64,000 nucleotides of DNA from assembly GCA_016900015.1 (NCBI GenBank), contig JACJJM010000018.1:22605-86604 (forward strand), in the 5' to 3' direction. The first letter of the stretch is position 1; each line of letters starts with the position of its first letter. A program made the position numbers and the translations under genes. Under the pieces are notes generated by a model. That model was not told where the DNA came from. It saw only the letters and a list, made by a program, of their open reading frames with translations, and made no database searches. Below, in pieces: positions 25,333 to 34,766 of the stretch. The stretch comes from Phocaeicola coprophilus. GTDB lineage: Bacteria; Bacteroidota; Bacteroidia; Bacteroidales; Bacteroidaceae.

Positions 25333-26466
25333 ATGGAGGAAAAACGCATCTACACATTATTTATAAAGTATAAGTATGGCCGGCTGTCGGCTTCCGACCG
25401 TGAAGAGCTTCGGGCCTGGCTTGAGGCTTCTGAAGCCAACCGCGAGCTGTTTGTGTCCTTCCTGCGTATATGCAAGCAGGAGGTCCAGTTCGAAGCGCTT
25501 GGGCAGCTTGAGCCTGATAAGGCGTGGGATGCTTGCAGGCGCAGGCGTCTCTTCCGCCGCTATTTGCGCCATCCGTTGACCCGCTGGGCCGTAGCCGCTG
25601 TGCTGGTCGGCCTCGTGTGTCTGTGGTATGCGCGTTGGGATACGACGTCTGAGGCTTCCGGCACGTCGTTGGCCGAATTGTTTCCCAATCACGGACACCG
25701 GGAAGCCTTGTTCGTGTCAGGGCAGGGACAGGTGTGGTCGCAGACCGATTCCACCTTTGTCTGGCTCGACCCGAAGGCCCCAGCCTCGCACACCTCTGAC
25801 TATCGGTGGCTCAAAGACCTGTCTTCGTCCCGTGACAAACGCAGCAATGAGGTCCATGTGCCGCGCGGAGGGGAATATTCGCTGGTGCTGGCCGACGGGA
25901 CGAAAGTCTGGCTCAATGCCTGCTCCACTCTTCGCTTCTCCTATCCGTTTGATTCGCTTCGTGTGGTTAGCCTGGAGGGCGAAGCCTATTTCGAGGTGGC
26001 GCACGACCGGAAACCTTTTGAAGTCCATGCCGCAGGTAATGTCGTCCGGGTGCTGGGAACGAAGTTCGACGTCCGAGCCTATGCAGGGCAGCCGTTGCAA
26101 GTGACGCTGGCCGAGGGGCGCGTGCAGGTGGACGGAGCGGGCGGTGACCGTCGTCTGCTCCCGGGCGAACAACTGACGGAGGCGGTCGGCACGTATGACG
26201 TGCACGAAGTCGATGCACGTCGGGCGACAGCCTGGACGCGGGGCGTCTTTGAATTTGACGACACGCCGTTGGATGAGATAGTCCGTCAGTTGGAACGCTG
26301 GTACAATGTCGACATGGATTATGCCTCAGCCGACCTGAAACACATCCGTTTCACGGGCACCATCCTGCGCAAGGAGTCGTTGGGCTATGCGCTGGAGATG
26401 ATTCAGAAAGTGTCGGATGTCTGTTTTTCTAAGAAGGGAGAATGTGTACGGATAGAGAAGAAATAA
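25333..26466 (+). CDS. FecR family anti-sigma factor / sigma regulator
   Basis: A 377-residue FecR: cytoplasmic N-terminus that binds the sigma factor (about 1-80), a membrane helix at about 86-103 (WAVAAVLVGLVCLWYA), a FecR domain at about 170-270 (HVPRGGEYSLVLADGTKVWLNACS, GEAYFEVAHDRKPFEVH) and a DUF4974 end (LDEIVRQLERWYNVDMDY). It relays the signal from the STN domain of the SusC receptor in the outer membrane to the sigma factor. Codon use is GC-rich like the sigma gene, unlike the AT-rich susC that follows. Confidence 0.93.
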   Translation: MEEKRIYTLFIKYKYGRLSASDREELRAWLEASEANRELFVSFLRICKQEVQFEALGQLEPDKAWDACRRRRLFRRYLRHPLTRWAVAAVLVGLVCLWYARWDTTSEASGTSLAELFPNHGHREALFVSGQGQVWSQTDSTFVWLDPKAPASHTSDYRWLKDLSSSRDKRSNEVHVPRGGEYSLVLADGTKVWLNACSTLRFSYPFDSLRVVSLEGEAYFEVAHDRKPFEVHAAGNVVRVLGTKFDVRAYAGQPLQVTLAEGRVQVDGAGGDRRLLPGEQLTEAVGTYDVHEVDARRATAWTRGVFEFDDTPLDEIVRQLERWYNVDMDYASADLKHIRFTGTILRKESLGYALEMIQKVSDVCFSKKGECVRIEKK

Positions 26467-26500
26467 TTGTAACAAGATGTTTAACATAATTATAAGTCTT

Positions 26501-29500
26501 ATGAGAAAGAATGAGAGAAAGAAAATGTCGTTGTCTGTTATGGTAGGACGACGGAAAGCTGTAGTTCCTTTATTTGCTTGTTTATTAGCTTGTAGTCCGA
26601 CGGGTGTCTATGCTTATGCACAAGGAGATGTTGGTACATCTATTTCCATTACGGAAAAAAACATCTCAGTGAAAGAAGCTTTGGAGCAGATAAAGCGCCA
26701 AAGTGGCGTGTTTTTGATGTATCAGGATGAAACAGTGAAGGGTTTGGTACTTGATTTGGACTTGAAAGGAGTAACATTACAGGAGGCTTTGTCTACGTTA
26801 TGTAGTCAAGCTGATTTGACTTATGAATTTTCTGATGGGCATGTGTTGATTCGTCCTAAAAATGAAGTGGAAACTGTAAAGATTGGTCAGCAAAAACGTC
26901 GGGTTACAGTACGTGGTACAGTGGTAGATGAACAAGGTAACCCTTTGACTGGAGCGACAATACGAAATCCAATGGGGGGGGTAAACAAGCCGTTGTAGCG
27001 GATATGAATGGCCACTTTACTATAACTATACCGATAGATGTGCGGGAATTAGAAGTTGCATTTATTGGTATGAAGACCCAGGTAGTGGCTGTACATGGAG
27101 ATCGTCCGTTGCATATAGTGATGGTGGAAAACGAACAACAACTTAGCGAAGTTATTGTGACCGGTTATCAGACGCTTTCGAAAGAGCGGGCGACAGGTGC
27201 ATTTGGGGTTATTAATACGGAAGAATTAGAAAGTAAACTTCAACCCGACTTGAAGTCTGTTCTAGAGGGACAAGCTGCAGGTGTGGTACTTGATAAGGAT
27301 GGTAATATTGAGATTCGTGGTGTGTCAACGTTTTCGGCTGAGAAAACTCCATTAATCGTAGTTGATGGTTATCCAGCAGAAATAACACTTGATGACCTGA
27401 ATCCAGATAATATTGCTAATGTTACAATTTTGAAAGATGGTGTTGCAGCTTCTATTTACGGCTCGCGTGCAGCCAATGGTGTGATTGTCGTAACAACGAA
27501 AGGTGGTCAGAAAGGTAAACCTCGTATTTCATACAAAGGTTCGCTCAATATTGTGCCAAAACCCGATTTAGATGATTTACATAAGGCTTCCACTTCCGAT
27601 TATATAGATGCTGAGATAGATATATTCAATCAAGATACTTCGAATCCTGATCCGATGAGTAAGTATCCGATGGGGCGTGTGACCTATCTGCTGATGAAGG
27701 CACGTGATGGAGTGATTACTCAAGATCAGGCTATGAGTGAAATCAATCAGTTGCGTAACATTAATAGCCTTAAGCAGGTGGAAAAATACATGATGCGCAG
27801 CAAGTTGGCTATGCAACATAATATTTCTTTGTCTGGAGGAACGGATACAAATACTTACAACATTGCGCTTAATTTGTATGATTCCCGTGAACATTTTCTC
27901 AATACAGGAGAAAGCCGCATGTTGCTTGATTTAAAGAATGAATGGAAACCATTTAAATTTATGACAATTGGTGTGTCGGCCAATATTAATTATAATAAAA
28001 ATCATGCTCCAACCATGACTGCTGAAAGTTTCTGGGATTGGAAGTCGACATCCTATTTCCAGCCTTATACAAACTTTGTGGACGAGAAGGGACACAGCAT
28101 AGATATTTGGGGCGTACCGGAATACAAGATAAACCGTTACGAGGAAATGGATGGAATGAAGGATTGGAATTATAACCCTATTGAAGATCTTTCAGAGGAT
28201 TATGCACGTACGACTAATTTTAATGTACTTCTTACAGCATTCCTGCGCATGGACTTATGGAAAGGGCTTAATTTGGAAATTGGAGGTAACTGGCAGCGTG
28301 GCAATTCACAGTATAAACAGATACGTAGTGAGAATTCTTTTGCTGTCCGTACGACGTACAATGATGCGACTTCTGTATCAAATCCTGCGGAGCATTATTT
28401 TCCAGATGGGGCACTTATCAATGAACAGCGTAATATCAGTGCTAATTGGACAGTACGTACACAACTTAATTTTCGACGAGACTTTGATGGAGAGAAACAT
28501 CGAGTGACAGCGTTAATCGGTAATGAAGTACGTCGTCAGACGTATGATTATAATACACTTGCTTCGCGGGCAGGATACAATTCTGTGGCTGGTTCATTTA
28601 TTCCTGTTAATATCAAGGATTACAATGGCGGAGAATATAATTCTGATATGATTTTGCAAGGTACGCGAATGATTTCTTCCTTGGAAGAAGGTGAATATTC
28701 ATATCGAGATAATCGTTTCGTTTCTTGGTATGGTAATGGTTCATATGAATATGACAATCGTTTCATCTTAAGTGGAAGTATTCGTCTTGATTTGACTAAT
28801 TTCTTTGGTACGGATCCTAAGTATCGTTACAAGCCTTTATGGTCGGTAGGTGGAACTTGGAAATTGAATAATGAAAAGTTCTTTAATATTTCATGGATAG
28901 ATCGTTTGCATTTGCGTGCTTCTTATGGTATTAATGGCAATATATCTTTGAGTCAAGGCCCATTCTTGATTTTGAATGCCGGTAGTTATAATCAGACTAC
29001 GGGCGGTGTCTCCTATAGTGTGGCTTCTCCTCCAAATGATCAGTTACGGTGGGAAAAGACGCAGACTGTTAATTTCGGTGTAGACATTTCTGTTTTACAG
29101 AGCCGGCTGAATATTAGCTTGGATTATTATAATAAGAAAAGTACGGATTTGTTGGCTAGTGATGCAATCGATCCGACAACGGGATTCACTTCGTTGACGA
29201 AGAATGCAGGAGCTATAACAAATAATGGTATAGAGTTGACTGTGGATGCTGTTCCTATTAAGAAACGTGACTTTTCATGGAGTATAATCTATAATATGGC
29301 TTACAATCATAATAAAGTGGATACTTATAATGTGACGCGCAATTATGCCGATAGTTATGCCTGTGCTTTAGGAGCGATCAATGTGGCTGGTTATCCGGCA
29401 GATGGTCTTTGGGGCTATCGTTTTGCAGGACTGAATAATTTGGGTGAAATGCAGATTTACAACGCGGAAGGAGAAATTATTAAGCCTGGTAATGCAACCA

Positions 29501-30036
29501 CTGATGATGTGTTCTACATGGGAAGTATTCGTCCGAAAGTTGACCTGTCGTTAACCAACCGTTTCCGTTATAGAGATTGGGACTTGTCCTTCATGTTTAT
29601 AGCTAAGTTGGGGCATAAATATCGTAAGGACGGTTTCTATGGTTCTAACTATGCTAATCGCCATGTAGGCGAGCGTTGGCGTCAGGCAGGTGATGAGGAG
29701 CATACCATTTATCCGGCTTTGAAGGCTTGGAATATGGATATGTTCTATTTCCCCTATATAGATAAGCTGATTGGTAATGCCAGTTACTTGAAACTTCGTG
29801 ATGTAACGCTTACTTACCATGTACCTGAACGTTGGACGAATGTCATAGGCATGAGTGACGCGAAAGTATATTTTCAAGCCCGTAACCTATTTCGTGTCAC
29901 AGCCAAAGGATGTGATATTGACCCTGAGACGGCGGAATTGAATACAACTGGAGGTACGGCAGAATCGACAGATCAAGGTTATCTGTCATTGCCGCTTCCT
30001 ACAGAGTTTTATGTAGGAATAACTTTTTCTTTTTAA
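26501..30036 (+). pseudogene. SusC/RagA TonB-linked receptor with STN domain, out of frame at a G8 tract
   Basis: The first frame holds a signal peptide (ending VYAYAQ), an STN domain (about 45-115; ISVKEALEQIKRQSGVFLM) and the start of a carboxypeptidase-regulatory-like domain (VRGTVVDEQGNPLTGATI). It stops soon after a run of eight G at 26974-26981. The rest continues one frame over as GGKQAVVADMNGHFTI and then plug (LSEVIVTGYQ, SIYGSRAANGVIVVTTKGG) and complete barrel to the terminal EFYVGITFSF. Nine or six G would restore one protein of about 1,178 residues, the normal size. The start at 26501 (MRKNERKK) was preferred to 26477. The STN domain fits control by the upstream sigma/FecR pair. 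Composition is clearly more AT-rich than in the fecR gene before it. Confidence 0.85.
26974..26981 (+). repeat. Homopolymeric G8 tract inside susC
   Basis: AAT followed by eight G and TAAAC. The reading frame breaks exactly here: with eight G translation ends at TAG 26996-26998; with nine (or six) the receptor is full length. Such tracts are typical sites of slipped-strand mispairing. Confidence 0.85.
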
Positions 30037-30055
30037 CTATCAAACCATTGTAATT

Positions 30056-31609
30056 ATGAAACTGACATATATACCTTTACTTTGTGGCGCACTTTTCGCG
30101 TCGTGTAATGATTTTCTTGATGTGAAACCTGTGGGCAAACTTATCCCGACTGAGGTGACACAGTTTGAGAATCTGTTGAATAATACAGGGACTATAGATT
30201 TTCACATGATAGATAATAATCGTGAGTGCGGTTATGGTTTTTTTGGAGATAATCTTTCAATTAGTGAAAACGAAGCAACTTATAGTTACACGAGTACTCA
30301 TCCAAACTTGGATCGCTTGGCTGCCTATATCTATTATGAACCTTATGAGGACCCTTTGAGTATGTCTTATACATGGGAGTGGGGAATATATCGTGCGGCT
30401 GGTTTGTTTAATAATGTTATAGAGGGTATCGAGGATTTAGGAATGAGTGAAGACGAGTATGCTCGTCAGGTGAAGGCGCAGGCTTTGGCAGGTCGTTCCT
30501 GGTCTTACTTGGTTGGTACGTTAGCTTATGGACCAGCCTATGATCCCAATGGAACGAACGATACAAAGACAATTGTCTATCGAACGTCTGCATCGCCTAG
30601 CGATCCTAACCCACAATTATCTACTACAGGAGAAATGTTTGCATATTTAAAGGAAGATCTTGATTATGCTGTATCATATGCTCCTGATTATGTAGCAAAT
30701 CCTACACGGGCTAGTAAATCGGCAGCTTATGCTTTGCGAGCGATGTATTGGATGTATATGCGCAATTGGAATGAGATGTATAATGATGCAGACCAGGCTT
30801 GGCGTTTGGCTTTGGAGACAAAAGGAGGCGTAGATAATTTGCTTTATGATTTTAACGATTTCTATTACGAACCGGATGAAAGTGCTTCGCCTCGGCCTGG
30901 AGAGGATGTGGAATACTACCTACAATTGAAATCGGAAGATGGTGATACGGACTTCGATAAGTCCTACAGTCGAGAAAACTTGTTATATCGTATTTCGCCA
31001 AATAGTGCTTATATATATCCTTCGGACGACTATCTGGCACTTTTTGATCAAGAGAAGGATTTACGTTGGTCGCTGTTTATGATGAATCGGACGGGATATA
31101 GCACTACAGTGGGAGAAGTTACCTATGAAGACGGCATACGTCGTTATAACATGCGAGGTGACAAGATGCTCAATAACGAAGGTATTACCTATCCTGACTT
31201 AATTTTGATGCGTGCTGAGGCTCAAGCCCGTTTAGGAGAATTGTCAGGTGCGTTGTCTGACTTGAATCTCTTACGGAAGTATCGTTACGATAACACTACG
31301 AATACCGATCTGCCTGGAGGTAGTGATATGTCGCAAGATCAACTTTTGGAGGAAATATTGAAAGAACGTCGTCGCGAACAACCAATGAGCAGCTTTCAGC
31401 GTATTTTTGATCTTAAGCGTTATCTGCTTGATGTTGGGAAACCTTGGTGTAAAACAGTCATTACGCACATGATTGGCACGAAGACTTATTCGAAGACAGT
31501 TGACAAGGAGAGCTTTTGTATGCAAATAAAGAATTCTTATATTCGCTACAATCCGCAGTGGGGACTTACGGAGTGGGAAGGTACTTGGGATCCGAAGTCA
31601 GCAGAATAA
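30056..31609 (+). CDS. RagB/SusD family nutrient-binding outer membrane lipoprotein
   Basis: A 517-residue SusD homologue with lipobox GALFASC followed by NDFLDVKPVGKLIP. Visible family features are helices around YRAAGLFNNVIEGIEDLG, AQALAGRSWSYLVGTLAYGPAY and the C-terminal LILMRAEAQARLGELSGAL and EILKERRREQPMSSFQRIFDLKRY. It begins 19 bases after susC and is its partner. AT-rich composition matches that susC. A strong terminator follows. Ligand unknown; no glycosidase or protease is linked to hint at one. Confidence 0.92.
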   Translation: MKLTYIPLLCGALFASCNDFLDVKPVGKLIPTEVTQFENLLNNTGTIDFHMIDNNRECGYGFFGDNLSISENEATYSYTSTHPNLDRLAAYIYYEPYEDPLSMSYTWEWGIYRAAGLFNNVIEGIEDLGMSEDEYARQVKAQALAGRSWSYLVGTLAYGPAYDPNGTNDTKTIVYRTSASPSDPNPQLSTTGEMFAYLKEDLDYAVSYAPDYVANPTRASKSAAYALRAMYWMYMRNWNEMYNDADQAWRLALETKGGVDNLLYDFNDFYYEPDESASPRPGEDVEYYLQLKSEDGDTDFDKSYSRENLLYRISPNSAYIYPSDDYLALFDQEKDLRWSLFMMNRTGYSTTVGEVTYEDGIRRYNMRGDKMLNNEGITYPDLILMRAEAQARLGELSGALSDLNLLRKYRYDNTTNTDLPGGSDMSQDQLLEEILKERRREQPMSSFQRIFDLKRYLLDVGKPWCKTVITHMIGTKTYSKTVDKESFCMQIKNSYIRYNPQWGLTEWEGTWDPKSAE

Positions 31610-31652
31610 GTTCTTGTTTTTCTATCTCCCTTTTCCATTATCCTAATAATTA

Positions 31653-31684
31653 TCGGGGGCACATCTTTTTAGATGTGCCCCCGA
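31653..31684. terminator. Strong bidirectional terminator
   Basis: Perfect arms TCGGGGGCACATCT and AGATGTGCCCCCGA with a TTTT loop, between convergent susD and the FKBP gene. Confidence 0.85.
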
Positions 31685-31721
31685 CACGTTTATAGATAGA
31701 ATCAGCGAACGCATGAAAGAA

Positions 31722-32420
31722 TCAGTTCCATGTAGGACCTGTTTCATCGATGCCCCAGACGTTGCAGAGGGCTATGTCGAAGATGAGTACGGAGTAGCCG
31801 GGGATGTCGCCGTTGTCACTCGTGCCGTATGCCAGTTCGCTGGGGATGTAGACTTCCCAGCGGTCGCCTTTGTATTGCCAGTCTGGCAGACGGTGGTCGC
31901 CTTCGTACATGGCTTGCAGAGCTGTTGTGAAACCGTTTACCATAGATCTTGCAGCAAACTTGGTCGGCGTGGCTGTCTCGTAGTCCAATTCAGAGGTGAA
32001 TGTGCCGTCGAAGACCGTACCGTTGATGAGGCTACCTTTATAATGCACGTAAACAGAGTCGCTGAACAGCACGCCGCGGCATTGCGGAGTGGGGTCTTCA
32101 CCCATCTGGGCCAGTTCCTGCTGCGCCAAGGCCTGGGCATCCTGAATCACTTTCACATAGATGTAGTCAGTCGTCTCGCCTTGTGAGGGGAGCATGGAGC
32201 TGGAAGAACCTCCGTTGTCATAGTCTTGCGTATAGGCACGGATGATTTTCCATTCGCCGGTGCTGTTGGTCTGTGCCACGTCGGCGATGGAGTCGAGGTA
32301 TCGCTCGTTTCGCACGCGCCAGTTGGCATACGGGTCGGATTCCGTTGTCTCTTCGCAGGCGGTGAACATTCCCATGCCCGTCAGCAGCACACCGAGCAGT
32401 AAGTAAAAACTTCGTTTCAT
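31722..32420 (-). CDS. FKBP-type peptidyl-prolyl isomerase lipoprotein
   Basis: A 232-residue lipoprotein; the start at 32420 gives MKRSFYLLLGVLLTGMG and lipobox MFTAC. The C-terminal domain (about 120-228) is FKBP-like: SVYVHYKGSLINGTVFDGTF, SMVNGFTTALQAMYEGD, WEVYIPSELAYGT and SVLIFDIALC. These enzymes catalyse cis-trans isomerisation of proline bonds and assist folding of envelope proteins. The N-terminal part (20-110) is specific to Bacteroidales. It starts 22 bases after glyS on the same strand and may be read through from it. Confidence 0.9.
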   Translation of the reverse strand: MKRSFYLLLGVLLTGMGMFTACEETTESDPYANWRVRNERYLDSIADVAQTNSTGEWKIIRAYTQDYDNGGSSSSMLPSQGETTDYIYVKVIQDAQALAQQELAQMGEDPTPQCRGVLFSDSVYVHYKGSLINGTVFDGTFTSELDYETATPTKFAARSMVNGFTTALQAMYEGDHRLPDWQYKGDRWEVYIPSELAYGTSDNGDIPGYSVLIFDIALCNVWGIDETGPTWN

Positions 32421-32442
32421 AAGCGTTTTGTCCAAGGAGGGA

Positions 32443-33987
32443 TTAAACCAATTTTTTCAGCAGGCTGGTGATGCTCACCTTGTCGGCAATGATGCCGGTG
32501 AGGTCGGCAATGGGCACACGTTCTTGTTCCATCGTGTCGCGGTTGCGCAGCGTCACGCAGTTGTCCTCCAGCGTCTGATGGTCGACCGTGATGCAATAGG
32601 GCGTGCCGATGGCGTCCTGCCGACGGTAACGTTTGCCGATGGAGTCTTTTTCGTCATACTGGCAGTTGAAGTGGAAGCGCAGCTCGTTCATGATGTCGCG
32701 TGCCTTTTCGGGCAGGCCGTCTTTCTTCACCAGCGGCAGCACGGCCAGTTTCACGGGTGCCAGGGCGGCAGGCAGCTTCAGCACCACGCGCGTCTCGCCA
32801 CCTTCCAGTTTTTCTTCCTGGTAGGAAGCGCACATCACGCTGAGGAACATACGGTCGACACCGATGGACGTCTCGATGACGTAGGGCGTATAGGACTCGT
32901 TCAGTTCCGGGTCGAAATACTTGATGCTCTTGCCGCTGAATTTTTCATGCTGCGAGAGGTCGAAGTCCGTGCGTGAGTGGATGCCTTCCACTTCCTTGAA
33001 GCCGAAGGGCATCAGGAATTCGATGTCGGTGGCGGCGTTGGCATAGTGGGCCAGCTTCTCGTGGTCGTGGTAGCGGTAGTGGTCGTCGCCGAAGCCGAGT
33101 GCTTCGTGCCATTTCAGACGGGTGGCTTTCCAGGTCTTGAACCATTCCAGCTCTGTGCCGGGACGCACGAAGAACTGCATTTCCATCTGTTCGAACTCGC
33201 GCATGCGGAAGATGAACTGGCGGGCCACGATTTCATTGCGGAATGCCTTGCCGATCTGGGCAATGCCGAAAGGCACTTTCATGCGGCCTGTTTTCTGCAC
33301 GTTGAGGAAGTTGACGAAGATGCCCTGTGCCGTTTCGGGACGCAGATAGACTTTCATAGCCCCGTCAGCCGTAGAACCCATTTCAGTGGCAAACATGAGG
33401 TTGAACTGGCGCACTTCTGTCCAGTTTTTCGTGCCCGAGATGGGGCAGACGATTTCCTCGTCGAGGATGATTTGGCGCAGCTCGTTCAGGTCGTTGTCAT
33501 TCATGGCCTTGGCGTAGCGCTCGTGGAGGGCGTCGCGTTTGGCTTGATGTTCCAGCACGCGGGCGTTGGTCGAGCGGAACTGAGCTTCGTCGAAGGCATC
33601 GCCGAAGCGTTTGGCAGCCTTGGCCACTTCCTTGTTTATCTTCTCGTCATATTTGGCTATCTGGTCTTCGATGAGCACGTCGGCACGGTAGCGTTTCTTC
33701 GAGTCGCGGTTGTCGATTAAGGGGTCGTTGAACGCATCCACGTGGCCTGAAGCCTTCCAGATGGTGGGGTGCATGAAGATGGCCGAATCCAGTCCCACGA
33801 TGTTCTCGTGGAGCAACACCATGCTCTGCCACCAATATTGCTTGATGTTGTTTTTCAGTTCCACACCCATCTGGCCGTAGTCATACACTGCGCCCAGTCC
33901 GTCATAGATGTCGCTTGAAGGGAACACGAAGCCGTATTCCTTGCAGTGCGACACGATTTTCTTAAATACATCTTCTTGTTGTGCCAT
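32443..33987 (-). CDS. glyS: Glycyl-tRNA synthetase, homodimeric type
   Basis: A 514-residue class II aminoacyl-tRNA synthetase that charges tRNA-Gly. N-terminal catalytic part: IYDGLGAVYDYGQMGVELKNN; motif 2 around IGKAFRNEIVARQFIFRMREFEQME; motif 3 VIETSIGVDRMFLSV. The C-terminal anticodon-binding domain begins at about 405 (APVKLAVLPLVKKDG) and includes RRQDAIGTPYCITVD. Length and order are those of the single-chain alpha2 enzyme, not the alpha/beta type. Essential housekeeping gene. The gene symbol follows common Bacteroides usage. Confidence 0.96.
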   Translation of the reverse strand: MAQQEDVFKKIVSHCKEYGFVFPSSDIYDGLGAVYDYGQMGVELKNNIKQYWWQSMVLLHENIVGLDSAIFMHPTIWKASGHVDAFNDPLIDNRDSKKRYRADVLIEDQIAKYDEKINKEVAKAAKRFGDAFDEAQFRSTNARVLEHQAKRDALHERYAKAMNDNDLNELRQIILDEEIVCPISGTKNWTEVRQFNLMFATEMGSTADGAMKVYLRPETAQGIFVNFLNVQKTGRMKVPFGIAQIGKAFRNEIVARQFIFRMREFEQMEMQFFVRPGTELEWFKTWKATRLKWHEALGFGDDHYRYHDHEKLAHYANAATDIEFLMPFGFKEVEGIHSRTDFDLSQHEKFSGKSIKYFDPELNESYTPYVIETSIGVDRMFLSVMCASYQEEKLEGGETRVVLKLPAALAPVKLAVLPLVKKDGLPEKARDIMNELRFHFNCQYDEKDSIGKRYRRQDAIGTPYCITVDHQTLEDNCVTLRNRDTMEQERVPIADLTGIIADKVSITSLLKKLV

Positions 33988-34766
33988 TTGTATCTATGTT
34001 TGTTTCAGTCTTCTGTTGTCCTGCCCGGCCGTAAAAGTTTGGCGGGCTATTCATAACAATGAAGCGCAAAGTAAACGATTTTTTTTGTATCCGCTTTCAT
34101 TCCGCGCAAAGCGTTATTATTCTTTCACAAAGCAGCATAGTTGGTAAGCCTTTATGTCGTTTTGTGTGTCGCAGATGGCATTTTTTCCCTTTCCGGAGGG
34201 AGGAGTCCGGTGGATGAAGTATGGATTAGGGGAGTCGAGTTCTTTATTTGTTAGATGTTTTCGCATTTAGGGCAGTAGGTCTCAAGATGGGGCATCCGGA
34301 GACTGCCAGCTTATGCCTGCCGGACGGATGCTGTATGGAGGCTTGAGTGTCGGTCTGTGGCAACAGGTTGATTGGTAGGATGTTGTTCGGATGCTGCTTT
34401 TCTATGGATTCCGGCTTTGGACGGAAAGGAGGGTAGCCGACCACGCCTTCCTTTCCGCCCGTGTGCCGAAAGGAGGGCGGACACGGGCCGGGTTAAGGGG
34501 ATGCAAGGCTTGGCTTCAGGCTTCGTCGGTTCGGAATCCTGAAGCCAGGTCCGGGACGTTCTCCGGAGGTGAAAAGTGTTCGCATATTTCAGTTTTGGGG
34601 AGTACGGCGAGTCCTTGGGGCGTATGTGCGTTTTGCCGTCCGTGAAAGGAGCTTTCCGGCGTGCTTTTTGTCTTTTTTACTTAAAAGGAAAGGGGAAAAG
34701 TAAGGGAAAACGCGGCAAAATGCTTATTTTTGCGCATATTGCAATTATTATAGGACTATACATATT
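33988..34766. other. Intergenic gap with repeat copy D and hairpins
   Basis: A 779-base region between divergent glyS and the topoisomerase gene, the largest gap in the window. It holds a hairpin in the glyS leader (GCCCGGCC 34023-34030 with GGCGGGC 34041-34047), repeat copy D (34419-34500), a 9-base inverted repeat GGCTTCAGG/CCTGAAGCC (34512-34546), and a -7 element TATTTTTG at 34725-34732 for the topoisomerase gene. No credible gene was found. Confidence 0.6.
34419..34500 (+). repeat. Dispersed modular repeat, copy D
   Basis: GGACGGAAAGGAGGGTAGCC, then CGACCACGCCTTCCTTTCCG in inverted orientation, then CGAAAGGAGGGCGGACACGG and a GGGTTAAGGGG end. Its modules lie in both orientations and could fold into a cruciform. 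Confidence 0.65.
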
